Assembly: GCA_037414955.1 (NCBI GenBank)
Contig: JBBEWH010000070.1
Coordinates: 62,001-126,000 of the forward strand
Source of the DNA: Phytohabitans sp037414955
GTDB taxonomy: Bacteria; Actinomycetota; Actinomycetes; Mycobacteriales; Micromonosporaceae
Reading direction: 5' to 3'
Length of the DNA stretch: 64,000 nt
Shown here: piece by piece, positions 7,499 to 14,858 of the stretch
Numbering within the stretch: the first letter of the stretch is position 1
Layout of the letters: every line of letters begins with the position of its first letter
Program-made: the position numbers and the translations under genes
The notes under the pieces: model-generated
The model's input: only the letters and a program-made list of their open reading frames with translations
Database searches by the model: none
What the model was told of the DNA's origin: nothing

Positions 7499-8692
7499 GT
7501 GTCTACCGCCAAGACCGCCACCAAGATGTCGCTGCTCCTGCTCGCCTACTTCGCGTTCATCAGTCTCGGCCTGCCCGACGGCCTGATCGGGGTCGGCTGG
7601 CCGTCGATGAGCCCCGACCTCGACGTGCCGCTGGACGCCGTCGGGCTGCTGCTGGTCGCGGGTACCACCGGCTACATCGCGTCCAGCGTGGCGGCCGGCT
7701 TCACGCTCGCGCGGCTCGGCGTGGGCCGGCTGCTGGCCGGCAGCACGATTCTGGCCAGCCTGGCCCTCACCGGGTACGCGACCTCGCCGGTCCTCGCCAT
7801 GATGATCGGCTGCGCCCTGGTGCTCGGGCTCGGCTCCGGCGCCATCGACTCGGGGCTCAACGCGTACGCCGCCGCCGCGTTCGGGCCGCGCCACATGAAC
7901 TGGATGCACGCGTTCTTCGGGCTGGGCGTCGCCATCGGGCCGCTCATCATGACGTCGGTGCTCAGCGCGGGCGGGTCCTGGCGGTGGGGGTACGCCGCGG
8001 TGGCGGCCGCTCAGGCGGTGCTGGCCACCGCGTTCGCGTTGACCGCGCGCAACTGGGCCGCGCACCGGCCGGTGGCCGACGACGCGCCCACCCCGCCCCG
8101 GGTGCCGATCCGGGACACCCTCGCGATCCCCGCCGTCTGGTTCGGCGCGCTCGCGTTCGCGGTGTACGTCGCCGTCGAGGTGGCCGCCGGCTTGTGGGCG
8201 TTCCTGCTGCTCACCGACGGGCGCGGGCTGAGTGCTGCGGTGGCGGGCGTGTGCGTGTCCGGGTACTGGGCCAGCCTGTTCCTCGGCCGGGTGGTGCAGG
8301 GCGTGGTGGCGGAGCGGCTGGGCGGTGCGCAGGTGCTGCGAGCCAGCCTGATCGGCATGGTGGCGGGTGCGGTACTCGTGGCCCTGCCCGCGCCCGGCTG
8401 GGTGACGGTCACCGGCCTGGCCGTCATCGGGTTCGCCGCCGCGCCGGTGTTTCCGCTGATGACGCTCACCACGGTCGACCGGGTCGGGGTGGCGCACACG
8501 GACCGCGCGATCGGGGTGCAGATCGGGGCGGCCGGGCTCGGTGGCGCGCTGCTGCCGGGCGCCGTCGGCGTGCTGCTGAACCGCACCGACGTCGAGGTGC
8601 TCGGCCTCTGCCTGGTGGCGCTTTCGGTACTCCTGCTGGTGCTCTACCTGCTCTCCACCCGCCGCGCCGACACCCCCACTCCCCTCCCATAA
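7499..8692 (+). CDS. MFS transporter
   Basis: The 397-residue protein has twelve hydrophobic segments in two halves, typical of the major facilitator superfamily. Family features include the loop LARLGVGRLLAG after helix 2 and GSGAIDSGLNAYAAAAFGPRHMNWMHAFFGLG, which resembles the FucP/NNP-like sugar and drug carriers of actinobacteria (the longer stretch is at residues about 118-148). Substrate is unknown. The GTG at 7499 follows AGGGGAAG by 8 bp and is preferred over ATG 7526. The gene is divergent from the small Gly-rich membrane gene. Confidence 0.85.
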   Translation: MSTAKTATKMSLLLLAYFAFISLGLPDGLIGVGWPSMSPDLDVPLDAVGLLLVAGTTGYIASSVAAGFTLARLGVGRLLAGSTILASLALTGYATSPVLAMMIGCALVLGLGSGAIDSGLNAYAAAAFGPRHMNWMHAFFGLGVAIGPLIMTSVLSAGGSWRWGYAAVAAAQAVLATAFALTARNWAAHRPVADDAPTPPRVPIRDTLAIPAVWFGALAFAVYVAVEVAAGLWAFLLLTDGRGLSAAVAGVCVSGYWASLFLGRVVQGVVAERLGGAQVLRASLIGMVAGAVLVALPAPGWVTVTGLAVIGFAAAPVFPLMTLTTVDRVGVAHTDRAIGVQIGAAGLGGALLPGAVGVLLNRTDVEVLGLCLVALSVLLLVLYLLSTRRADTPTPLP

Positions 8693-8695
8693 CCC

Positions 8696-8776
8696 GATCA
8701 AGGAACTCCCCTTGATCAAGGCTCTCCCACCGATCAAGGCTCTCTCGCCGATCAAGGACTCTCCCGCCGATCAAGG
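8696..8776 (+). repeat. Five tandem GATCAAGG units with 18-19 bp period
   Basis: GATCAAGG occurs at 8696, 8714, 8732, 8750 and 8769. Spacers resemble CTCTCCCACC or CTCTCGCC. The array begins 4 bp after the MFS stop codon. Confidence 0.9.
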
Positions 8777-8846
8777 GGTTAGGCACACGGAAGAGAGATC
8801 AACCCATGTGCCCAAGCCCTTGATCGGCGGGAGAGTCCTTGATCGG
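8748..8846. repeat. 40-bp inverted repeat built on GATCAAGG
   Basis: 8748-8787 pairs with 8807-8846 with about two mismatches, around a 19-bp loop. Both arms hold two GATC sites. It could fold into a long hairpin after the MFS gene. Confidence 0.9.
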
Positions 8847-8902
8847 GGCGGCCGCGCGAGCGGTGGCCGCGCGAGTGGGGGTGGCCGCGCGAGCGCGCGG
8901 CC
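8846..8902 (+). repeat. Three direct GGCCGCGCGAG repeats
   Basis: GGCCGCGCGAG recurs three times with short spacers immediately after the long inverted repeat and before the next stop codon. Confidence 0.6.
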
Positions 8903-8909
8903 GGAGGGC

Positions 8910-9119
8910 TCAGTGCGGGCCGGTGCGACCGGTCGGGGACGGGCGGTGGGCCCGCTCGGCCACGTCCTGGTCCTCGTCGGCGGCGTCCGGGCCATGCCCG
9001 AACGCGGCCTCGGCGCCCGCGTCGTTGCCGGTCACGTCGTCGACCTGGCCGTCCTGCGCCGACGTGGCCACCGCCCGCTCGAGCTCCTCGAGCGGCAGCT
9101 TCTCCTCGTCACGCCACAT
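8910..9119 (-). CDS. Small acidic hypothetical protein
   Basis: The 69-residue protein starts MWRDEEKLPLEELERAVATS at 9119, after GAGGAGG. It is rich in Asp, Glu and Ala, with no membrane segment and no recognised domain. The last residues (RPSPTGRTGPH) are Pro/Gly-rich. It may be co-transcribed with the SRPBCC gene upstream, although a palindrome lies between them. Confidence 0.5.
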   Translation of the reverse strand: MWRDEEKLPLEELERAVATSAQDGQVDDVTGNDAGAEAAFGHGPDAADEDQDVAERAHRPSPTGRTGPH

Positions 9120-9150
9120 GGCTGACGCCTCCTCGCACTCGGTGAGGCCC

Positions 9151-9205
9151 AAGATCAAGGCGTCCCGCACGCCGCTCTCACGACGTGCGGGACGCCTTGA
9201 TCATG
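9151..9205. repeat. GATC palindrome copy 4
   Basis: Left end is AGATCAAGG rather than TGATCAAGG; the inner stem is CCGCACG..CGTGCGG, a compensated variant. It lies 3 bp from the SRPBCC stop. Confidence 0.9.
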
Positions 9206-9208
9206 GTG

Positions 9209-9658
9209 TTAGACAGTGCCGCGCCACGCGCCGGTCTCCCGGCCGCCGCGCGACTCGATGTACTCCTTGAACCGCTTGAGGTCGCCCTTCACCCGCGTCT
9301 TCACGACGCCGAGCTTGTCGGCGGCCTTCTCGGTGGCGCCTTCCGGCTCGAACTCCATCTGCGCCGTCACCCGGCTGTGCGTCTCATCGAGGCGGTGGAA
9401 GGTCACCACGCCGGCCTGCTTGATGCCGCCGGTCGAGGTCCACGCCACCCGCTCGTCGGGCAACTGCTCGGTGATCCGCGCGTCGAACTCGCGCTTGACG
9501 CCGCCAATCTCGGTCTTCCAGTGGGTCATGGTGTCCGAGAGTTGCCGTACCTCCTGGACGCCCTCCATGAACTGCGGGAACTCCTCGAACTGGGTCCACT
9601 GGTTGTAGGCGGTGCGGACGGGTACTGCGACGTCCACAGATTCGGTGACTCCACCCAT
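9209..9658 (-). CDS. SRPBCC-fold (cyclase/dehydrase-like) protein
   Basis: The 149-residue protein begins with ESVDVAVPVRTAYNQWTQFE, the usual first strand and helix of polyketide_cyc2/SRPBCC proteins. EEFPQFMEGVQEV, then ERVAWTSTGG and FEPEGATEKAADKLG match the actinobacterial branch often annotated as cyclase. The fold binds hydrophobic ligands in a cavity; the ligand is unknown. AAGGAGGT stands 10 bp before the ATG at 9658, so this start is chosen over the GTG at 9679. Confidence 0.8.
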   Translation of the reverse strand: MGGVTESVDVAVPVRTAYNQWTQFEEFPQFMEGVQEVRQLSDTMTHWKTEIGGVKREFDARITEQLPDERVAWTSTGGIKQAGVVTFHRLDETHSRVTAQMEFEPEGATEKAADKLGVVKTRVKGDLKRFKEYIESRGGRETGAWRGTV

Positions 9659-9688
9659 TTCCGGTGATACCTCCTTCACTGCGAGAAA

Positions 9689-10081
9689 TTACGTGCGCTG
9701 GAGCGTGTCCCACACCTCGGACACCGTCTCGAACCTGGTGTCGGGCGGGAGCCGGTCCAGCGCGGCCAACACGTCGTCGGGCGCCTGGTGCTTCTGGGCC
9801 GCACGGCGAAGGGTGGTGCGGTCGCCGGGCAGCGCCGACAGGTCCAGGTACCGACCCAGCTGGCTGCGCTGCTCAACCTCCTCACTGGTCATGCCCTCCG
9901 GGGTGCCGGTGCGGCGGTCGCCCGCCGGCACCTCGCTCGGCTCGGGCTGGTCCTCGCCGGCGGGTTCGGGATCGTGCCATTCCTCGACCCGGGAGCCGGC
10001 GACACCTTGCACCATGCCGCGCACCTCGGCCGCCATCTGGTCGTCCAGGCGCGGACCGTGTTTACTACTGCCCCGTTCCAT
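9689..10081 (-). CDS. DUF2795 domain protein
   Basis: The 130-residue protein has a polar N-terminus (MERGSSKHGPRLDDQMAAEV) and a C-terminal DUF2795 domain about 75-130, with DRTTLRRAAQKHQAPDDVLAALDRLPPDTRF spread over its helices. Members are small actinobacterial proteins that often lie near stress or membrane genes; function unknown. It is upstream of the SRPBCC gene in the same orientation with a 30-bp gap, so the two probably form an operon. Confidence 0.75.
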   Translation of the reverse strand: MERGSSKHGPRLDDQMAAEVRGMVQGVAGSRVEEWHDPEPAGEDQPEPSEVPAGDRRTGTPEGMTSEEVEQRSQLGRYLDLSALPGDRTTLRRAAQKHQAPDDVLAALDRLPPDTRFETVSEVWDTLQRT

Positions 10082-10134
10082 GACTAGATGCCTACCCGGC
10101 CGCGCTACCCGCAAACACACGCGGGCAGCGCGCC

Positions 10135-10190
10135 CATGATCAAGGCGTCCCTGTAGTCGTTAGAACGACATGAGGGACGCCTTGATCATG
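10135..10190. repeat. GATC palindrome copy 5
   Basis: A 56-bp element, inner stem CTGTAGTCG against CGACATGAG (partly mismatched). It lies between two minus-strand genes, 6 bp after the YihY stop. Confidence 0.95.
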
Positions 10191-10196
10191 GGCGCG

Positions 10197-11126
10197 CTAG
10201 CCGCGCGGGGGGAGGATGGGGTCGTCGGGGTGCGGGTCGCCGCCCTGGATCGCCCGGCCGCGCTGCACCTCGGCGTTGATCTCGACGCCGAGCATCACCG
10301 CGCAGTTCGACAGGTACAGCCAGACGAGGAACGCGATGACCCCGCCGATCGCGCCGTACGTGGCGTCGTACGAGCCGAAATTGGCCACGTAGAGGCCGAA
10401 GCCGAACGACGCGATCGCCCACGCGACCAGCGTCGCGAACCCGCCCAGCGTGAGCCAGCGGAAGCGGGGCGGCTGGACGTTCGGCGCGATCCACGACATG
10501 AGCGCCAGCATCAGCAGCACGACCAGCACCAGCACCGGCCACTTGAGGATCGACCAGGTGGTCTTCGGCGCGTCGCCGATGTTCAGCGCGTTGCCGATCG
10601 CGTCCGTGACCGGGCCGCTGACGATCAGGATGACCGCGACGATCGCGAGCAGCACCAGCGAGGCGGCGGTGATGAGCAACTGGAGCGGGCGCAGCTTCCA
10701 GAACGGGCGGGTCTCCTCGACGGCGTAGATGGCGTTGGAGGCGCGGGTGTACGCCCCGATGTAGCCGGACGCCGACCAGAGCGCGCCGGCGAGGCCGAAG
10801 CTCAGCAGCACGCTCGCCGAGTCCTTGTCCGTCACGACGTCCTCGATCACGCCGCTGACGCTTTGGTTTTCGAACACCGCGCCGGCACCGAGGTCGCTCG
10901 CGATGCCCACGATGGTGTCGACGGTCCGCTCGCCCTCCGACACCAGCCCGACCAGCGCCACGATCACGATCAGCGCCGGAAACAGGGCGAGCACGCCGTA
11001 ATAGGTGAGGGCCGCCGCCCAGTCCGTGCAGTTGTCCTTCATGAAGCCCTGGACGCTGCGGGCGAGCACGCCCCGCCACGTGGACAGCCGCAAATCGCGT
11101 ACCCGGCGCACCGTCGTCAACGACAT
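10197..11126 (-). CDS. YihY/virulence factor BrkB family membrane protein
   Basis: The 309-residue protein has six hydrophobic helices. The family opening is clear: DNCTDWAAALTYYGVLALFP at the first helix, then GLAGALWSASGYIGAYTRASN and SYDATYGAIGGVIAFLVWLY in the last third. The family (once mislabelled ribonuclease BN) has no established transport substrate. The C-terminus is cytosolic and polar (DPHPDDPILPPRG). ATG 11126 fits the family start; in-frame upstream sequence is not coding. It is divergent from the ChaB gene. Confidence 0.85.
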   Translation of the reverse strand: MSLTTVRRVRDLRLSTWRGVLARSVQGFMKDNCTDWAAALTYYGVLALFPALIVIVALVGLVSEGERTVDTIVGIASDLGAGAVFENQSVSGVIEDVVTDKDSASVLLSFGLAGALWSASGYIGAYTRASNAIYAVEETRPFWKLRPLQLLITAASLVLLAIVAVILIVSGPVTDAIGNALNIGDAPKTTWSILKWPVLVLVVLLMLALMSWIAPNVQPPRFRWLTLGGFATLVAWAIASFGFGLYVANFGSYDATYGAIGGVIAFLVWLYLSNCAVMLGVEINAEVQRGRAIQGGDPHPDDPILPPRG

Positions 11127-11207
11127 GCCGGCGGGTACCCCTGAGGTGTGCCGCACAAACGTTTGTGCCGCTCCAGGCAGGGAATGGCCACAGGTGAGGA
11201 GGTCATC

Positions 11208-11615
11208 ATGCCCGCACGCAAGGAGATGCCCAGCACCCTGAAGCGGTCGCCGAAGAAGGCGCAGGAGACGTGGGCCAAGACGCACGACTCGGCGGTCGAG
11301 ACCTACGGCGAGGGGGAGCGGGCGCACCGCACCGCCTTCTCCTCGGTCAAGCACTCGTTCGAGAAGGTCGGTGACCACTGGGAGCCCAAGAACGGCAAGG
11401 GGCCGAGCGACGAGCAGGCCGCGCGCAGCCGGCGGGCCAAGCCCGCGAAGACGGCTGGCGGCGTGAACGCCAACGCCAGCAAGGAGCACCTGATGGCGGT
11501 GGCGAAGAAGCTGGATATCCGGGGCCGCTCCCGGATGAACAAGTCCGAGCTGGTCGAGGCCATCCAGAAGGCCAACAACCGCAGCACCGCCAAGGCCCGC
11601 CGCTCATCCTCATGA
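11208..11615 (+). CDS. ChaB family protein with Rho N-terminal-like domain
   Basis: The 135-residue basic protein has a ChaB domain at about residues 5-65 (LKRSPKKAQETWAKTHDSAV) and a C-terminal SAP/Rho-N-like helical module (EHLMAVAKKLDIRGRSRMNK) with a Lys/Arg/Ser tail, which suggests nucleic-acid binding. ChaB is named for a proposed link to the ChaA cation exchanger. GTGAGGAGGT precedes ATG 11208. Its stop codon TGA (11613-11615) is part of the following palindrome and its last codon is TCA. Confidence 0.85.
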   Translation: MPARKEMPSTLKRSPKKAQETWAKTHDSAVETYGEGERAHRTAFSSVKHSFEKVGDHWEPKNGKGPSDEQAARSRRAKPAKTAGGVNANASKEHLMAVAKKLDIRGRSRMNKSELVEAIQKANNRSTAKARRSSS

Positions 11616-11666
11616 TCAAGGCGTCCATAAAGTAGCTAGAACTACTTGAAGGACGCCTTGATCATG
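11611..11666. repeat. GATC palindrome copy 6
   Basis: A 56-bp element between convergent genes. The left arm contains the ChaB stop codon. Confidence 0.95.
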
Positions 11667-11680
11667 GAGGCGGCGAGTGG

Positions 11681-13096
11681 TCAGGGAAGAGGGGCGAGGT
11701 GGACGGCCTTGACGGTGGTCATTTCGTCGAGGAGCTCGGGGCCGTACCCGAAGCCCTGGCCGCTGCCGCGGCGCGGATGCGCGGCACCGCCCGGCGCCCC
11801 GCCGAACACCGCGTTGATCTTCACCGTGCCGACCGGCAGCTCCCGCCACGCGCGCTGCGCGTGCGCGGCCGAGCCGGTGAGCACGGTGGCCGCGAGCCCG
11901 TACGGCGAGTCGGCCGCCCGGGCCAGCGCCTCGTCGAACGAGTCGACCACCACGACCGGCGCCACCGGCCCGAACGTCTCCTCGCGCAGCACCGCCATGT
12001 CGTCGGTGCAGTCGGCGAGCACCGTCGGCGGGTAGAACGCGCCCGGGCCGTCGGTGACTGACCCGCCACACAGCAACCGGGCGCCGGCGGAGACCGCGGC
12101 GGCCACCTGCGCGTGTACCGCGTCCCGGTGCCGCCGGTCGACCAGCGGCCCGAGCTGCGTCTCCGGATCGCGACCCGGTCCCATCCGGAGCGACGAAGCC
12201 GCCCGCACCAGCGAGGACAGGAACGGCGCGGCGACCGCGCGGTGCACGTACACCCGCTCCACGGCCACGCAGATCTGGCCCGCGTTGGCGAACGCCCCGA
12301 GCGCCGCCTGCGCGGCCGCCCACGCCGGGTCCACGCCGGCGTCGACGACGAGCGGGTCACTGCCGCCGTTCTCCAGCAGCGCCTTGGCGCCGGTCCGCGC
12401 GCACGCCGCCGCGATGGACCGGCCGGCGGCCGTGGAGCCGACGTGCGCGACCACGTCGACGTCCTGGCCGGCGAGCGCGGCACCGACCGTCCCGTCGCCG
12501 GTGAGCAGCGAGACTACGCCGGGCGGTAGGTGCTCGGCGAGCGTCCGGGCCAGCAGCCAGCCGGTCGCGGGGGTGCGCTCGCTCGGCTTGTAGATCGCCG
12601 CGTTCCCGGTCACCAGCGCCGCGCCCAGCAGGCCGCAGGAGACCGCCACCGGGTCGTTCCACGGGGTGATCACCGCCACGACGCCGCGCGGTTCGTGCAC
12701 CATCAGGTCGGTGGCGCCCCAGTCGCCGGCGAGGGCGCGGCCGCGGTGCAGGGGGCCCAGTTCGGCGTACTGGCGCAGGGTCCCCACGCCGGCCTCGACG
12801 CCGCCGCGGGCGTCCGCGAGCGGCTTGCCCATCTCCGCCGTGACGGCCTCGGCGAGCCGGTCGGCGGCGGCCTCGACCGCGTCGGCCGCGCGCCGCAGCG
12901 CGGCGCCGCGCTCGCCGGGCGCGGAGCGGGCCCAGCCGGGTGCGGCCTCGCGGGCCGCTTTCACCGCCGCGTCCACGTCCGCTTCCGACGCCACGGGTAC
13001 CCGGCTCACCTCACTGTCGTCCGCGGGGTCACAGACCGTGAAGCCCGGCCGTCCCGGCACCCAGTCGCCGCCGATGAGCTGCTCGATTTCGTACAT
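11681..13096 (-). CDS. Aldehyde dehydrogenase family protein
   Basis: The 471-residue protein is full length for the NAD(P)-dependent aldehyde dehydrogenase superfamily. Catalytic residues are in place: Asn147 in PWND, Lys170 in IYKPSE, Glu242 in LLENGG and Cys276 in NAGQICVAVERV. The usual ELGG is ENGG here. Substrate cannot be assigned. The divergent FAD oxidoreductase next door starts about 45 bp away, so an aldehyde formed by that enzyme could be its substrate; this is inference. Confidence 0.88.
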   Translation of the reverse strand: MYEIEQLIGGDWVPGRPGFTVCDPADDSEVSRVPVASEADVDAAVKAAREAAPGWARSAPGERGAALRRAADAVEAAADRLAEAVTAEMGKPLADARGGVEAGVGTLRQYAELGPLHRGRALAGDWGATDLMVHEPRGVVAVITPWNDPVAVSCGLLGAALVTGNAAIYKPSERTPATGWLLARTLAEHLPPGVVSLLTGDGTVGAALAGQDVDVVAHVGSTAAGRSIAAACARTGAKALLENGGSDPLVVDAGVDPAWAAAQAALGAFANAGQICVAVERVYVHRAVAAPFLSSLVRAASSLRMGPGRDPETQLGPLVDRRHRDAVHAQVAAAVSAGARLLCGGSVTDGPGAFYPPTVLADCTDDMAVLREETFGPVAPVVVVDSFDEALARAADSPYGLAATVLTGSAAHAQRAWRELPVGTVKINAVFGGAPGGAAHPRRGSGQGFGYGPELLDEMTTVKAVHLAPLP

Positions 13097-13140
13097 GACG
13101 CCGGTGATCCCCCGCGCGGAGCGGCGTGAAACGCGCGAGA

Positions 13141-14736
13141 ATGGCGGCGATGGTGGACGCCGTGGTCATCGGGGCGGGGCACAACGGCCTCGTCGCCGCG
13201 AACCTGCTCGCCGACGCGGGCTGGGACGTGCTCGTGGTGGAGGCGACCGGCGCGCCCGGCGGCGCGGTCCGGTCCGGCGAGATCACCGCGCCCGGCTACC
13301 TCAGCGACCTGTTCAGCTCGTTCTACCCACTCGGCTACGCGTCGCCGGTGCTGCGCCGGCTGCGGCTGACCGAGCACGGGCTGAGCTGGCGGCACGCGCC
13401 CGACGTGCTCACCCACCTGCTGCCCGACGGGCGTGCCGCGACGCTGAGCCGCCGCCCGGACACCACTGCGGCGTCCGTCGAGGCGTTCGCCGCCGGCGAC
13501 GGGGCGCGCTGGCTCGACGCGTACGCCGAATGGCGCGCCCTGTCGGAGCCGCTGATCGCCGCGCTGTTCAGCCCGTTCCCGCCGGTCCTCGGTGGACTGT
13601 CCGCGCTGCGCCGGCTGCGCACCGCCGGCGCGCTGCGGATGGCCCGCCGGCTCGTGCTGCCGACCCGCAAGCTCGGCCGGGAACTCTTCCGCGGCGAGGG
13701 CGCGCAGCTGCTGCTCGCGGGCTGCGCCCTCCACACCGACCTATCCACTGAGGACGCCGGCAGCGGCGTGTACGGCTGGCTGCTCGCCATGCTGGGCCAG
13801 GAGGTCGGCTGGCCGGTGCCGGAGGGCGGCGCGCAGCGCATCACCGACGCGCTCGTGCGCCGGCTGCGGATGCGTGGCGGGCGCATCGAGTACGGCGTGC
13901 GCGTCGACCGCGTCCTCATGGCGCGCGGCCGGGCGGTCGGGGTGTCCACCGTGGGCGGTCGTCAGCTGCGCGCCCGCCGCGCGGTGCTGGCCGACGTGCC
14001 GGCGCCCGCGCTCTACCTCGACCTGGTGGGCGCGGCGGCGCTCCCACCCCGGCTGGTCGAGGACCTCGCGCACTTCCAGTGGGACGGGTCCACGGTGAAG
14101 GTCGACTGGGCGCTCTCCGGGCCGGTGCCGTGGCGCAACCGGGCGGCGGCCGGCTCCGGCACCGTCCACCTGGGAGCCGACCTCGACGGCCTGACCCGGT
14201 ACGCCGCCGCGCTGGCCTGCGGTGAGGTGCCGCACGATCCGTTCGTCCTGTTGGGACAGATGACGACCGCCGACCCGGCGCACTCGCCGCCCGGCACCGA
14301 GTCGGTGTGGGCGTACACGCATCTGCCGTTCCGTCCGGAGTGGACCGCCGACGACGTGGCGGGGCACGTGGCGCGGATCGAGCGGGTGGTGGAGGAGGCC
14401 GCGCCGGGGTTCGGCGCGCTGGTCGTCGGGCGGCACGTCTTCGGGCCCGCCGAGCTGGCGGAGGCCAATCCCAGCCTGGTGGGCGGGGCGCTGGGCGGCG
14501 GCACGGCGGCGGCGTACCAGCAGTTGTTCCTGCGCCCGATCCCCGGCCTGGGGCGGGCGGACACGCCGGTCGACCGGCTGTACCTGGCGAGCGCGTCCGC
14601 CCACCCGGGCGGCGGCGTGCACGGCGGACCGGGGGCGAACGCGGCGCGGGCCGCGCTGGCCCGGGACCGGGCGGTGACCGGCTCCCTCTACCGCGCGGCG
14701 ATCACGACCGCCCACCGCGCCCTCTACCATCCATGA
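13141..14736 (+). CDS. FAD-dependent oxidoreductase, phytoene desaturase/PYROXD2-like
   Basis: The 531-residue protein opens with a dinucleotide-binding motif, VVIGAGHNGLVAANLLADAG, then VVEATGAPGGAVRSGE, as in the carotenoid desaturase/PYROXD2 group of FAD enzymes. The C-terminus has the second FAD contact, SASAHPGGGVHGGPGANAAR. The substrate is not predictable; no carotenoid genes are nearby. Starts at 13141 or 13150 are both possible, neither with a strong ribosome-binding site. The stop TGA (14734-14736) lies in the adjoining palindrome and the last codon is CCA. Confidence 0.8.
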   Translation: MAAMVDAVVIGAGHNGLVAANLLADAGWDVLVVEATGAPGGAVRSGEITAPGYLSDLFSSFYPLGYASPVLRRLRLTEHGLSWRHAPDVLTHLLPDGRAATLSRRPDTTAASVEAFAAGDGARWLDAYAEWRALSEPLIAALFSPFPPVLGGLSALRRLRTAGALRMARRLVLPTRKLGRELFRGEGAQLLLAGCALHTDLSTEDAGSGVYGWLLAMLGQEVGWPVPEGGAQRITDALVRRLRMRGGRIEYGVRVDRVLMARGRAVGVSTVGGRQLRARRAVLADVPAPALYLDLVGAAALPPRLVEDLAHFQWDGSTVKVDWALSGPVPWRNRAAAGSGTVHLGADLDGLTRYAAALACGEVPHDPFVLLGQMTTADPAHSPPGTESVWAYTHLPFRPEWTADDVAGHVARIERVVEEAAPGFGALVVGRHVFGPAELAEANPSLVGGALGGGTAAAYQQLFLRPIPGLGRADTPVDRLYLASASAHPGGGVHGGPGANAARAALARDRAVTGSLYRAAITTAHRALYHP

Positions 14737-14849
14737 TCAAGCTGTGAACAGTCCGAGTCGCATACGCCGTCGTGCGCAGGCGCCGCGCAGCGACTCGGAC
14801 CGTTCATCCCTCATGCTGCTCTAACGACGTGAGGGACGCCCCGATCATG
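14732..14849. repeat. GATC palindrome copy 7, chimeric with a nested palindrome
   Basis: The left arm is reduced to CATGATCAAG. It is followed by a nested 17-bp inverted repeat, TGAACAGTCCGAGTCGC, pairing with GCGACTCGGACCGTTCA, and then a normal right half (GAGGGACGCCCCGATCATG). It lies between convergent genes. Confidence 0.9.
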
Positions 14850-14858
14850 GGCGACGGG

